A stretch of DNA of 64,000 bases from Flavobacterium pectinovorum (GTDB taxonomy: Bacteria; Bacteroidota; Bacteroidia; Flavobacteriales; Flavobacteriaceae). Location: the NCBI RefSeq assembly GCF_022802975.1, contig NZ_JAFEVZ010000013.1:62001-126000 (forward strand), in the 5' to 3' direction. Below are positions 8,734 through 17,390 of the stretch, piece after piece. The notes under the pieces are model-generated. The model did no database searches. It was given only the letters and a program-made list of their open reading frames with translations, and had not been told where the DNA came from. A program made the translations under genes and the position numbers. Within the stretch, counting starts at the first letter, position 1; the number at the start of each line of letters is the position of its first letter.

Positions 8734-8781
8734 TTTATTTTTCGATAAAAATCAAATTTTAAATATTTTAAGACTAGCCAA

Positions 8782-9789
8782 TTAATGTTTTAGATTAATA
8801 TAAACCTGTTTGTCTCTATCGCAGAATAGCTCTCCATTATTATATTCTAATTCGGCTACCTGTATGGAACTTCTTCTGGTTTCAAAATTATCAACTCCTT
8901 TATTTTCAGGTATTCTTCCCGGATGGGTAAAATAAAAAATATACGCCTTGCCATTATTTACGATAACATCGGCATGTCCTCCAATTACTTTATCATCTTC
9001 CCCCGTTCCCGGAATTTGAAGAATATTTTTCTCCTGACGTTTCCAATTTATAAAATCATCAGAAGAAAAAACAGCCAAACCTTTCCATGGATCTGTAATC
9101 ATCCAGTTTTTTCCTTTCCAGCTAAAAATTTTAGGCCCTTCTCCTCTGTCTTTTACTACTTTTTTTCCGCTGTCTTTCCAATGATACAAATCTTCACTGT
9201 CTGCATAATAAATAGATTTCCCATCATTTTCATTGTTGTAATACATTCGCCAGTTTCCATCAGGCAATTGAAATACAGAAGCGTCAATGCAACGCTCTGA
9301 AGCCAGTTTTAATTGCGATTCAAATTTCCAGTCTATTAAATTTTTGCTGGTCAGATGCACAATATATCTCGGATGATACCAATCTTCAAAAATACCCGGA
9401 ACAATGGTCAGGTACATGTGGTATTTATTTTTATGCTTAATCACTTCCGGAGCCCAGTAAGTCACATCTTTAACCGTATAATTGATATTGCAATTGGTTT
9501 TATACTTCCAATAAGCCCCATCTTCTGATTCGGCAATGCCAATAGGAGTTCCATGCACCCAGCTTACTCCGTTTCCGTCAATATTCGCTCTTCGATTGGT
9601 ATAAAACATCAGCCATTTTTTATCTTTTTTACTCCATACAATAGTCGGATCGGCAGCTCCGTCAAAAACAGTATCCCTAAATAAGGGTTTATCTGCCTTT
9701 TCATTTTTTACTTGCTGAGCAAAAGCAGAAAGACAAAATATGAAGTATATGAAAATTATTTTTGGCAAGTTTATTAAGGAGAATTTCAT
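8782..9789 (-). CDS. GH43-family glycosidase
   Basis: 335 residues with a signal peptide ending near SAFAQ. The N-terminal DGAADPTIVWSKKDKKWLMFYT gives the first-blade Asp typical of GH43. YWAPEVIKHKNKYHMYLT holds a second blade, CIDASVFQLPDGNWRMYYN a central Asp region, and GEGPKIFSWKGKNWMITDPW the probable acid Glu region. Likely arabinofuranosidase, arabinanase or galactosidase activity on rhamnogalacturonan-I side chains. It is the first gene of a four-gene operon; the regulated promoter at 9812-9857 lies directly upstream with a leader near 17 nt. Confidence 0.8.
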   Translation of the reverse strand: MKFSLINLPKIIFIYFIFCLSAFAQQVKNEKADKPLFRDTVFDGAADPTIVWSKKDKKWLMFYTNRRANIDGNGVSWVHGTPIGIAESEDGAYWKYKTNCNINYTVKDVTYWAPEVIKHKNKYHMYLTIVPGIFEDWYHPRYIVHLTSKNLIDWKFESQLKLASERCIDASVFQLPDGNWRMYYNNENDGKSIYYADSEDLYHWKDSGKKVVKDRGEGPKIFSWKGKNWMITDPWKGLAVFSSDDFINWKRQEKNILQIPGTGEDDKVIGGHADVIVNNGKAYIFYFTHPGRIPENKGVDNFETRRSSIQVAELEYNNGELFCDRDKQVYINLKH

Positions 9790-9811
9790 GGAATCTAATA
9801 AGTGATAATTT

Positions 9812-9857
9812 CAAATATATTTATTTATTGTTCGAATACCGTCCTGTGCTATACTGC
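9812..9857 (-). promoter_or_regulatory. PUL-type regulated promoter (GH43-GH43-rhaM-GH2 operon)
   Basis: Minus-strand sense: GCAGTAT, 3 nt, ACAGGAC (9841-9847), 21 nt, then TATATTTG (9812-9819). The ATG at 9789 is about 22 nt from the -7 box. Confidence 0.75.
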
Positions 9858-9876
9858 ACTTTTTAAAGCATAAAAA

Positions 9877-9950
9877 GAGTGATTAGTACTTAGTCATTAG
9901 TGATTAGCTTTTCTTTTAGCTATCTTCACTAATCACTCTTCACTAATCAC
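9877..9950. repeat. TTAGTGATT-type imperfect inverted repeat
   Basis: The left arm contains agtgattagtacttagt and tagtgattag. The right arm contains the complement, ctaatcactcttcactaatc. A related element lies at 34335-34495. Located just downstream of the PL11 gene, it may also act as its terminator, though no clear T-run follows. Confidence 0.6.
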
Positions 9951-9961
9951 TTACAATATTA

Positions 9962-12900
9962 TTATTTCTCAATCAGAATTTTAAGTGTTTTAGTTCCTTC
10001 TTCACTAATTACTTTTAGAAGATACACCCCCTGATTGTGGTTAGGAATACTAAATGCTGCATTTTGATCATTTCCGGTAAGTTCAATATTTTTTTGTACT
10101 ATAATCTGTCCGGTAATATCTGAAATTACAACAGTAGCTTTAGTTGATTTATAACCGTTAAAACGAATATTGAATTGTCCCGAAGAAGGATTTGGATACA
10201 CCAGCACTTCTGCAGATACAGAAGCCGTTTTTTTAATCCCTAAATTCGAAATGTCTTTTATAACAATATTAGATGCAGGAACCGGAGCCATATCATATCC
10301 TAAAAAATAACTTGGATGAGGAGGCTGATTGTAAGCTGAATTTTGCCAGGCAATTGCTGTACGGTATTGAGGGTCATGCATCAAAGTAGGGATTCGGTAA
10401 TCAGAAGCGATATTGGTCGTAAAAAGAATCAGGGCAGTATTGTCAGTACGACGCAGTATAATTTCCTCTCTCCAGTCTCCCAAAATATCTCCGGTAAGTG
10501 CCGGATTCTTTTTGGTATCATTATTATGCGAAACCGGAGCTGCCTGATAAATAGTAAACAAGCGGTTTAGTGATTTTGTAACCGGATTCCATTTATCCAT
10601 AATGGTACCATCAAGCAATTCACGTCCTAAATCACCATCCCACCATACAGCACCATTTACAGCCTGGCTTCCGTTCGTTGGTCTGCTGGTACCAATTTGT
10701 CCATCCTGTACATTATACAAATTACCTGAAGAACTCCACATTTCATAACCTCTGTGGTTTGGATCAATATCTGCCGCCAAAGCACGACCGACATCCCCGG
10801 TAGTTACCGCTCCAAAAATCATTTTACCTGTTTTGGCATCGTTAAGCCTGATTCCGTATGGACTGTATTGCCCTTCTGATTCCAAACATTGCCAGATTTC
10901 CTGACCGGGACGATCCGGATCCATATCCGACATGTGAAGCGCATCTCCATGTCCCTGTCCATATGTCCAAAGACGTTTTCCATCATCATTAATCGCACTT
11001 GAGCCATTTATAATTTCGTCTTTTCCGTCACCATCCACATCACCAATCGTCATCTGATGATTCCCCTGACTTGAAAAAGCATTATTAGCAGGGTCACTCG
11101 CATCTTTACTGTCAAAAATCCAACGAAGTGTTAATTGTCCATCGCGCCAGTCATAAGCAGCACGCATTAATTTGTCATAATATCCACGACCGACAATCAG
11201 ACTCGGACAGGCACCATCTAAATACGCTACAGCAGAAACAAAACGATCCTGACGGTTTCCGTAAGTATCTCCCCAATCTGCTGTATTTGCTCTTGCCGGC
11301 TGATAAGCAACCGTTGCCATTGCAGCTCCTGTTAAACCATTAAAAACAGTCAGAAATTCAGGTCCAGCCTGTACCCATCCTCCTGAATTTCGATGATCTA
11401 TAGTTGCATTACCAATGACCACTCCTTGACCATCAATAGTTCCGTCGGCAGTTTTTAAAATTATTTCTGCTTTTCCGTCTCCATCAAAATCATACACCAT
11501 AAATTGATTAAAGTGTGGACCTGCATTTACGTTTTTACCTAAATTGATTCGCCACAGTAAAGTACCATTCAATTTGTAACAATCAAAAATTTGTTCTCCC
11601 GAAAAACCTCCTCCGTTATGATTTAATGAAGTAGGATCCCATTTTAAGAAAATTTCATATTCACCATCTCCATCAACATCTCCAACACTTGCATCATTTG
11701 CTGTATAAGTGTAAGCTGTTCCATCCGGGATATTTCCTCCCTGCGGAATTTGCAACGGAATCGACAATTGATTATTAGCCCAAACCGAAACAGGAGCCGA
11801 TGCAGCGCCTTCAGTACCACCAATAACTGGTTTTATGGTATAAGATCCATTGGTCAGAATAGTATCGATATAGTTTGTAGAAGTTGTTATAGGTGCCGAA
11901 TTAATTTTTACATTATCCCTGTACACATTAAAAGCGATATTTGAAGGATCATTACCTAACAATCTCCAACTGATAAAAACTTCATTGGTCGATTTACGCA
12001 AAGCTACTACACCACGATTCAAAAATTCTACCTGTTTAGGTGTGTTCACTACAGCATCGGGTAATGCTAAGGTATTAAACCTAATATTTTCTCCATAGGT
12101 AGTGCCGCCATTTATAGCATAGGCTCTAGCATAATACAACGTAGCAGGTGTAAGTCCCGGAATATTTACAGAAAAACTGCCTGTTCCTGTGGTACTCGCC
12201 ATAACTTTTGTATTGGCTACCGTTGGATTATTACTAGTGCTGTAAACAATTCCTCTTTCTGTAATCGCAGTCCCTCCATCAGAAGTAATATCTCCTCCTG
12301 TTTCTACAGTAGTAGCTGTAATATTGGTAACCGTATTTGTGGTAAGTGTTGCCGGAGGAGGAGCTGGAACATAAGTTCTAACAATAGGCGTTACAATACC
12401 TCCTGTATTGGCTTTTGTATAAACTACAAACGGGTATTGGCTTCCTGCAGCAATGGTTAAACTTGCCGCCGGTTCATCAATTCCTCTAATAACAGTTGGA
12501 TCTTTCATTTCTGTCCAGGCAGTTGCGCCGGCAGCTTGTTTAAATACACGAGCCGCATTCGGCGGGCTACTACTCGTTATATTATCAATAAAAGAACAAT
12601 ATAAATTACCGGAAACATCCTTAATTAAACTTAAACTTGGAGAATCTCTTGTGCCTAATCGTGTAACAGCACTCCATGCAGGAGTTACAGCATTTTTACT
12701 GTACTCGATTGCTGTGGCCCGGTTATTTCCCGCAGGACCGGGCGTACTTGGTGTAGCATCAAAATATACAATTACTAAATTATTTGTAGAATTAAGAGCC
12801 ATACTCGTATGACGAACACCACCGGTAACAGGAGAAGCAGAAGCTTCAGACCAAATTCCTCCGGTACATTTATACAATTTCATTATACCTGTACTGGTCG

Positions 12901-13615
12901 TTGCGGTCTCTAAATTACAAAATGCCAGCCAGGGTACATCTGCCTCATCCAGTACTAAACTTACCCCAATAGCAATTGAAGCAGCATTTACTGAAACACC
13001 TCCTACAGCTACCCAGGAAGTTCCATCAAATTTTTTGACAGTAGGAGTTAATGAAGCACCTTCTCCAAAAGCAATGTATGGATTGTTATCAGAATCAAAA
13101 GCTAATGAACAGCGTGGTGTTGAACCATATTGTGAAACACTACTGTTAACAGAACCAGACGAAACATAGAGATTGCCAGTCTCATTGTTTAATGGTTCCC
13201 ATGCATCTGTAATTGCATTGTAAATTTTCACTGCAAGTTTATTACCATTTGCAGCATCCACGTAAGTCACATAAAATTGGTTGGTTTTATCCAGTAAGAT
13301 TCTTGAAAAATTAAGATTAGCGCCAATATCGTTCCCTACTTGTTCCCAATTTCCGGTAACGGGATTTCTTTTTTTAACTTTGACAACGGGTCCAGTTCCT
13401 TCTCTGAACACTACATAAGGAACGTCATTTAAAACAGCAATAGATGTGTACGATGATGCTACAGCTGATACCTGTGATTCATTTCCTAAAATATTCCAGT
13501 TTTGTGCAAATGACTCATGAGCATTAAAAAAACTAAAAAATGTAATAAAAAGAATTTGAAGGAATCGCTTCCGAAAATGAATTGGTTTAAATTCATAAAG
13601 TACTTGTTTTTTCAT
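9962..13615 (-). CDS. PL11 rhamnogalacturonan lyase with N-terminal repeat domain and T9SS sorting domain
   Basis: 1217 residues. The signal peptide ends near ESFAQ (38). Residues about 38-415 show repeated beta segments (VPYVVFREG, NPYIAFGEG, VPWLAFCNL, NLVIVYFD, YPFVVYTKA) that look like a beta-propeller. Residues about 423-516 form a fibronectin-III-like domain (TERGIVYST, LYYARAYAING). Residues about 527-1130 are the PL11 catalytic domain with calcium-type motifs DVDGDGEYEIFLKWDP and YDFDGDGKAEIILKTADGT. The C-terminus (VYPNPSSGQFNIRF to VYLLKVISEEGTKTLKILIEK) is a type A T9SS sorting signal. The enzyme would cleave the rhamnogalacturonan-I backbone by beta-elimination at the cell surface or outside the cell. 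It is a single-gene unit with its own regulated promoter. Confidence 0.92.
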   Translation of the reverse strand: MKKQVLYEFKPIHFRKRFLQILFITFFSFFNAHESFAQNWNILGNESQVSAVASSYTSIAVLNDVPYVVFREGTGPVVKVKKRNPVTGNWEQVGNDIGANLNFSRILLDKTNQFYVTYVDAANGNKLAVKIYNAITDAWEPLNNETGNLYVSSGSVNSSVSQYGSTPRCSLAFDSDNNPYIAFGEGASLTPTVKKFDGTSWVAVGGVSVNAASIAIGVSLVLDEADVPWLAFCNLETATTSTGIMKLYKCTGGIWSEASASPVTGGVRHTSMALNSTNNLVIVYFDATPSTPGPAGNNRATAIEYSKNAVTPAWSAVTRLGTRDSPSLSLIKDVSGNLYCSFIDNITSSSPPNAARVFKQAAGATAWTEMKDPTVIRGIDEPAASLTIAAGSQYPFVVYTKANTGGIVTPIVRTYVPAPPPATLTTNTVTNITATTVETGGDITSDGGTAITERGIVYSTSNNPTVANTKVMASTTGTGSFSVNIPGLTPATLYYARAYAINGGTTYGENIRFNTLALPDAVVNTPKQVEFLNRGVVALRKSTNEVFISWRLLGNDPSNIAFNVYRDNVKINSAPITTSTNYIDTILTNGSYTIKPVIGGTEGAASAPVSVWANNQLSIPLQIPQGGNIPDGTAYTYTANDASVGDVDGDGEYEIFLKWDPTSLNHNGGGFSGEQIFDCYKLNGTLLWRINLGKNVNAGPHFNQFMVYDFDGDGKAEIILKTADGTIDGQGVVIGNATIDHRNSGGWVQAGPEFLTVFNGLTGAAMATVAYQPARANTADWGDTYGNRQDRFVSAVAYLDGACPSLIVGRGYYDKLMRAAYDWRDGQLTLRWIFDSKDASDPANNAFSSQGNHQMTIGDVDGDGKDEIINGSSAINDDGKRLWTYGQGHGDALHMSDMDPDRPGQEIWQCLESEGQYSPYGIRLNDAKTGKMIFGAVTTGDVGRALAADIDPNHRGYEMWSSSGNLYNVQDGQIGTSRPTNGSQAVNGAVWWDGDLGRELLDGTIMDKWNPVTKSLNRLFTIYQAAPVSHNNDTKKNPALTGDILGDWREEIILRRTDNTALILFTTNIASDYRIPTLMHDPQYRTAIAWQNSAYNQPPHPSYFLGYDMAPVPASNIVIKDISNLGIKKTASVSAEVLVYPNPSSGQFNIRFNGYKSTKATVVISDITGQIIVQKNIELTGNDQNAAFSIPNHNQGVYLLKVISEEGTKTLKILIEK

Positions 13616-13642
13616 AAAGGGTTGGTTAAAAGTTAGTGGTAT

Positions 13643-13688
13643 TAAAATTATCTGGATAATTATTTAATACCGTCCTGCCCTACCCTGC
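13643..13688 (-). promoter_or_regulatory. PUL-type regulated promoter (PL11)
   Basis: Minus-strand sense: GCAGGGT, 3 nt, GCAGGAC (13672-13678), 21 nt, then TAATTTTA (13643-13650), a TAnnTTTA variant of the -7 box. The ATG is at 13615. The rest of the 362-bp gap up to 13977 is AT-rich and holds only the terminator at 13898-13934. Confidence 0.7.
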
Positions 13689-13897
13689 TAATTTTCTGAA
13701 AATTAGATTTTTACAACTTAAAAACACTTAAATAAAAACACAAACTATTAGAAATCAATAGATTAACAAAATACAAATCATTATTAAAAAATACATACCT
13801 GTTTTGTTATAAAAACTAATATTATACTTTTTTATTCACAATATTTTATCAAATAATCAAAACGTATTAATTATAATTTAATTCTGAAAAACAAAAA

Positions 13898-13934
13898 TCC
13901 CTGCCCATTTCTTAAACTCAGAAATAAACAGGGA
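13898..13934 (-). terminator. Terminator of the acetylesterase gene
   Basis: Paired tccctg/caggga (13898-13903 / 13929-13934) and atttct/agaaat with a small internal bulge. On the minus strand a T-rich tract (complement of 13886-13897) follows. It ends transcription from 15483. Confidence 0.7.
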
Positions 13935-13977
13935 ACAATATAAACTAAACTAAAAACTTCGTTATTATCCTTTTCAA

Positions 13978-15483
13978 TTACCAGTTATCTGTACGAAAAG
14001 GAGATGCCGGTAAATTTTCGGCATTAAATAAATTGGGTTCCGGTACTGCTTTCCAGGCAAAACGAACTGCTACGGGATTTTTTACTTTTTCAGAAGAAAC
14101 TACAATTGTCTTACCATCTATTTTTGCAACAGCAGGATAAAAGATTTTATCTTCACCGGCAATTTCAAATTCCTTTAAATTTTCAGTTGTTTTCCTGAAC
14201 CCCGAATCAGTATAATCAAAAAACAACTGAATTTTATCTTTTTTAATTTTCAGATGATTGTAAATTGGTCCCGAATAAACCAGTTTATCTTCCTTATATG
14301 TTTTCGCTAAAGCAATTAACGACAGCCTGTGTCCTACAGTCTGCTTGTCAATTGGATGAATATTGTTAGTATCTCCAACATCTGTAGTGACTGCCATTCC
14401 GCTATTAGCTATTTTTTTTAAGGACAATAATTGTGATTCCCTGATTTCCGGAGTCTGCCCTTTATGGGGTGTGATCTGTACATAATAAAAAGGAAAATCG
14501 CCTTGTTTCCAGTCGTCTCTCCAGTTTTTTACCATAGCAGGAAACAAAGTCTGATATAACTTCGCTTTACCCGAATTACTTTCTCCCTGATACCAGATTA
14601 CACCTTTCATGGTATAATTAATTAAAGGATGCAGCATGGCATTATACAATACATACGATGTTTTATTGGCTTCTTTTTTAGGCTTTTTAAGTTCCGTTTT
14701 TGAACTTTTATTAGCCAGTTGTTCATTTTTTAAATTTAAATAATAGGCTTCTAATTTTTCCTGATATGTTTTTTCGTTTTTAGCATCTTCTTCCAGAATG
14801 GTTAAGAAATCCGGATTTTCTTCCAGCACGGTCTGAGAAGTCCAGGCCTCTGCTTTTGTTCCGCCCCATGAAGTAGAAATTAAACCAATTGGAATTTTTA
14901 ATTTCTGATACAAATCTCTACCATAAAAATAGGCTACAGCAGAAAACGTTTTTATTGTTTCAGGAGAGCATGCTGCCCATCTTCCGGTAACATCATCAAG
15001 CGGTTTTGGAGAAGCATTAGTTAAAACTGTAAACAATCTGATATGAGGATAATTGGCTTTTACAATTTCTTCCTCATAGTTTTTAACTCCGGTTTTCCAT
15101 GTACCTTCTTCTTTTCCAACCGGAAAATACATATTTGACTGCCCTGAACAAATCCAGACCTCGCCAATAAGAACATTATTAAGTACAATTTTGTTAGAAG
15201 CGTTAATCGTTATCGAATAACCTTTTTCGCTTCCTTGCGGAGTATCAACAGCTACTTTCCAGTCTCCTGCTGAATTTGTAACAACTTCTATTGAATTATT
15301 TTGCCAGCCTAACTGAATATTAATCTTTTCATTTGGCGATGCCCAACCCCATAAATTGACTTTTGCATTTTGTTGCAAAACCATATTATCACTAACCAAA
15401 GCCGGCAGTTTAACCTGAGCTTTTATGGAAAATGATGCATTAAAAAAAATTAAAAATAAAAGTAGATTTTTCATGTAAATCAT
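13978..15483 (-). CDS. Sialate O-acetylesterase-type (SASA) carbohydrate acetylesterase
   Basis: 501 residues. A signal peptide starts most naturally at the internal Met4 (MKNLLLFLIFF, ending SIKAQ). An N-terminal beta domain (about 25-110) is followed by an SGNH hydrolase fold: GEVWICSGQSNMYFP holds the nucleophilic Ser near residue 118, GVIWYQGESNSGKA holds block III, and NIHPIDKQTVGHRL supplies the Asp-x-x-His type catalytic region. Named after sialate O-acetylesterases, this family also deacetylates plant polysaccharides. In this setting removal of acetyl groups from rhamnogalacturonan is the likely role. It is a single-gene unit with the promoter at 15510-15555. Confidence 0.85.
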   Translation of the reverse strand: MIYMKNLLLFLIFFNASFSIKAQVKLPALVSDNMVLQQNAKVNLWGWASPNEKINIQLGWQNNSIEVVTNSAGDWKVAVDTPQGSEKGYSITINASNKIVLNNVLIGEVWICSGQSNMYFPVGKEEGTWKTGVKNYEEEIVKANYPHIRLFTVLTNASPKPLDDVTGRWAACSPETIKTFSAVAYFYGRDLYQKLKIPIGLISTSWGGTKAEAWTSQTVLEENPDFLTILEEDAKNEKTYQEKLEAYYLNLKNEQLANKSSKTELKKPKKEANKTSYVLYNAMLHPLINYTMKGVIWYQGESNSGKAKLYQTLFPAMVKNWRDDWKQGDFPFYYVQITPHKGQTPEIRESQLLSLKKIANSGMAVTTDVGDTNNIHPIDKQTVGHRLSLIALAKTYKEDKLVYSGPIYNHLKIKKDKIQLFFDYTDSGFRKTTENLKEFEIAGEDKIFYPAVAKIDGKTIVVSSEKVKNPVAVRFAWKAVPEPNLFNAENLPASPFRTDNW

Positions 15484-15509
15484 TAAGTATTAAATTGAAA
15501 CTGGAATTT

Positions 15510-15555
15510 TAAAGATAGACGACCAAAATCTTTTTCCTATCCTGTGCTTACCTGT
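15510..15555 (-). promoter_or_regulatory. PUL-type regulated promoter (acetylesterase)
   Basis: Minus-strand sense: ACAGGTA, 3 nt, ACAGGAT (15539-15545), 21 nt, then TATCTTTA (15510-15517). The upstream start codon is at 15483, leaving a leader of about 20 nt. Confidence 0.7.
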
Positions 15556-15581
15556 TTTTAAAAAAGATATCAAAACAAAAA

Positions 15582-15607
15582 AAGGGCAATAACGATGTTA
15601 CGCCCTT
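15582..15607 (-). terminator. Terminator hairpin upstream of the acetylesterase promoter
   Basis: The stem aagggc/gccctt (15582-15587 / 15602-15607) has an inner taac/gtta pair. On the minus strand it is followed by a T-rich run (complement of 15571-15581). No gene ends just before it. The only transcript it would stop is one from the promoter at 15678-15723. Confidence 0.7.
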
Positions 15608-15672
15608 AAAATTAAAACCACTTAATTTTTTTATCAATTACCATTAAAACTCCAAACTATTTTTGAAATTTA
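15582..15672 (-). other. Predicted ~90-nt orphan transcript from a regulated promoter to a terminator
   Basis: The promoter at 15678-15723 would start transcription near 15672, and the hairpin at 15582-15607 would stop it. In between is only a 10-codon frame (15644-15612, MVIDKKIKWF). It could be a small RNA, an attenuated leader of the acetylesterase gene, or the scar of a deleted gene whose promoter and terminator survived. No homology is recognised. Confidence 0.4.
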
Positions 15673-15677
15673 ATATT

Positions 15678-15723
15678 CAAATTTACTCATTAAACAATTG
15701 ATAACAATCCTGTTGCACCCTGC
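15678..15723 (-). promoter_or_regulatory. PUL-type regulated promoter without an intact gene
   Basis: Minus-strand sense: GCAGGGT, 3 nt, ACAGGAT (15707-15713), 21 nt, then a perfect TAAATTTG (15678-15685). It lies between the SusCD terminator and the hairpin at 15582-15607. Confidence 0.7.
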
Positions 15724-15781
15724 TTATCAATAAAAAAATCAATAATCTAAGATTTTGATTTTGTCTCATTTAAATAAAAAA

Positions 15782-15805
15782 AACCGCCTCAAATTTGAGA
15801 CGGTT
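15782..15805 (-). terminator. Terminator of the susC-susD operon
   Basis: Near-perfect stem aaccg-c-ctcaaa / tttgag-a-cggtt. On the minus strand a T-rich tract (complement of 15771-15781) follows. It lies 40 bp past the SusD stop codon. Confidence 0.8.
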
Positions 15806-15844
15806 AAAAAAAAACAATTTATAGAAAGGGGCAAAATTATTTCA

Positions 15845-17389
15845 TTAATCGTAACCTAGATTTTGATCGTAAAGTCCGGGAACTGCCAGCATTTCCTGCA
15901 ATGGAATAGGGTAAAGCAACATATTAGCATCAATAGTTCTAATTTTGTTACCAGTATCTTCTGCGGCTTTCCATGCATTCATTATAGTTATAGCATTCCC
16001 TGATCTGATCAAATCAAACCATCTTGTTCCTTCAGAAAAGAATTCTTTTCTTCTTTCGTCAAATAATTGATCTAAAGTAATACCAGAAGCATTTGCCGGC
16101 ACACCAGCTCTGGTTCTGACCTGATTTACAATTCCGTCAACATCTGCCTGGGTACCGCCTCCCCCATGAAGTGTACATTCAGCCATCAGCATCAATACAT
16201 CTGTATAGCGAATTACCATAAAATCTACACCCCAGTCTTCACGACCACCTGTTCCGTATCTGGCTGCATCAATATATTTTTTGAAAACCGGAAGTGTATA
16301 ACTTCCTTTGTATGTTCCGGATGCCACTGTATAACTTGTTGCAATTCCAACTGTTTTTCTATTATCATTAGCAGCAAACATATTTAAAAATCCTGTTGAA
16401 ATTGGTCTTGGCTCCAGCGATCCCTGATTTGATGTTATACCTATTGATGCAAAATAAGGCTCGTAACCAACTTCAATCATAAAATTCCCTCCAATAGAAC
16501 TTGCTAAACTTTGTGTATAAGGAATCGTAAGAACATTTTCTTTATTAGTAATTCCTTCTACTTTAAATATAGCAGCATAATCAGCACCAAAAGTGTACAA
16601 ACCACTTGTTTTAACATCATTTAATTGCTGATATGCTTTATCCCATTCGTTTAAACCAAGCATAGCACCATCAATACCGTAAGTTGGACTTGAACGCGTC
16701 ATGTAAACCAAACCCAGTAAAGCTTTTGCTCCATATTTAGTAACACGACCAACATAAGTTGCATCTGTAGTTGGAGCCGGAAGATCTGTAATTGCTGCTT
16801 GTAAATCTGAAATAACCAGATTATAAACATCTACAACAGGACTTCTTCCTATTTTTGCAGATTCCTGAGCCGTCATTGTTCTTTCGATCAACGGAACCCT
16901 TCCAAACCATCTTAATAAATCAAAATAACAAAATGCTCTTAAAAAACGAGCTTCGGCAATCATTGTTGCTTTATCTGCAGGATTTGTAAAAATCTGATCG
17001 CCTTTTTCAGCAATTTTTTCTAATAACTGATTCGCTTTGTAAATGGCATTATAATTACTTACATAAGCTTCTTTTACATAGGTATTAGCACTAATAGAAG
17101 TATAAAAACTATTAATTCCTTCCCAATCTCTCGAAGCTGTTGTTAATGCTAGTAAATTATCTGATCTGGTTTCGCTTAAATTTAGTACGCGGTTTGCATA
17201 GCCATACGTACCTGTACCATGAAATGCAACCGAATATACTGCGTTTCTTGCCTGTACAAAATCTCCGGGTGTAGCATAAAAGTTCTCCTCAGTTCCTTGT
17301 GACAAAGGAATTTGCGTCAGTTCATCCGTACAGGAAACTGTTCCCAATAAAAGCAAATTTGCTGCTAATAAATAAATATATTTTTTCAT
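15845..17389 (-). CDS. SusD/RagB-family glycan-binding outer-membrane lipoprotein
   Basis: 514 residues with a lipoprotein signal (LLLLGTVSC, Cys about 20). SusD proteins are surface lipoproteins that form the lid of the paired SusC channel and bind the incoming oligosaccharide. Family marks are the TPR-type helical core (ARFLRAFCYFDLLRWFGRVPL near residue 145), YGAKALLGLVYM near 215, and the C-terminal DVLMLMAECTLHGG and FDERRKEFFSEGTRWFDLIRSG. The usual lipoprotein export region follows the Cys (TDELTQIP). It lies one base after SusC on the same strand. The ligand, by context, is rhamnogalacturonan-I oligosaccharide. Confidence 0.93.
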   Translation of the reverse strand: MKKYIYLLAANLLLLGTVSCTDELTQIPLSQGTEENFYATPGDFVQARNAVYSVAFHGTGTYGYANRVLNLSETRSDNLLALTTASRDWEGINSFYTSISANTYVKEAYVSNYNAIYKANQLLEKIAEKGDQIFTNPADKATMIAEARFLRAFCYFDLLRWFGRVPLIERTMTAQESAKIGRSPVVDVYNLVISDLQAAITDLPAPTTDATYVGRVTKYGAKALLGLVYMTRSSPTYGIDGAMLGLNEWDKAYQQLNDVKTSGLYTFGADYAAIFKVEGITNKENVLTIPYTQSLASSIGGNFMIEVGYEPYFASIGITSNQGSLEPRPISTGFLNMFAANDNRKTVGIATSYTVASGTYKGSYTLPVFKKYIDAARYGTGGREDWGVDFMVIRYTDVLMLMAECTLHGGGGTQADVDGIVNQVRTRAGVPANASGITLDQLFDERRKEFFSEGTRWFDLIRSGNAITIMNAWKAAEDTGNKIRTIDANMLLYPIPLQEMLAVPGLYDQNLGYD

Positions 17390-17390
17390 T

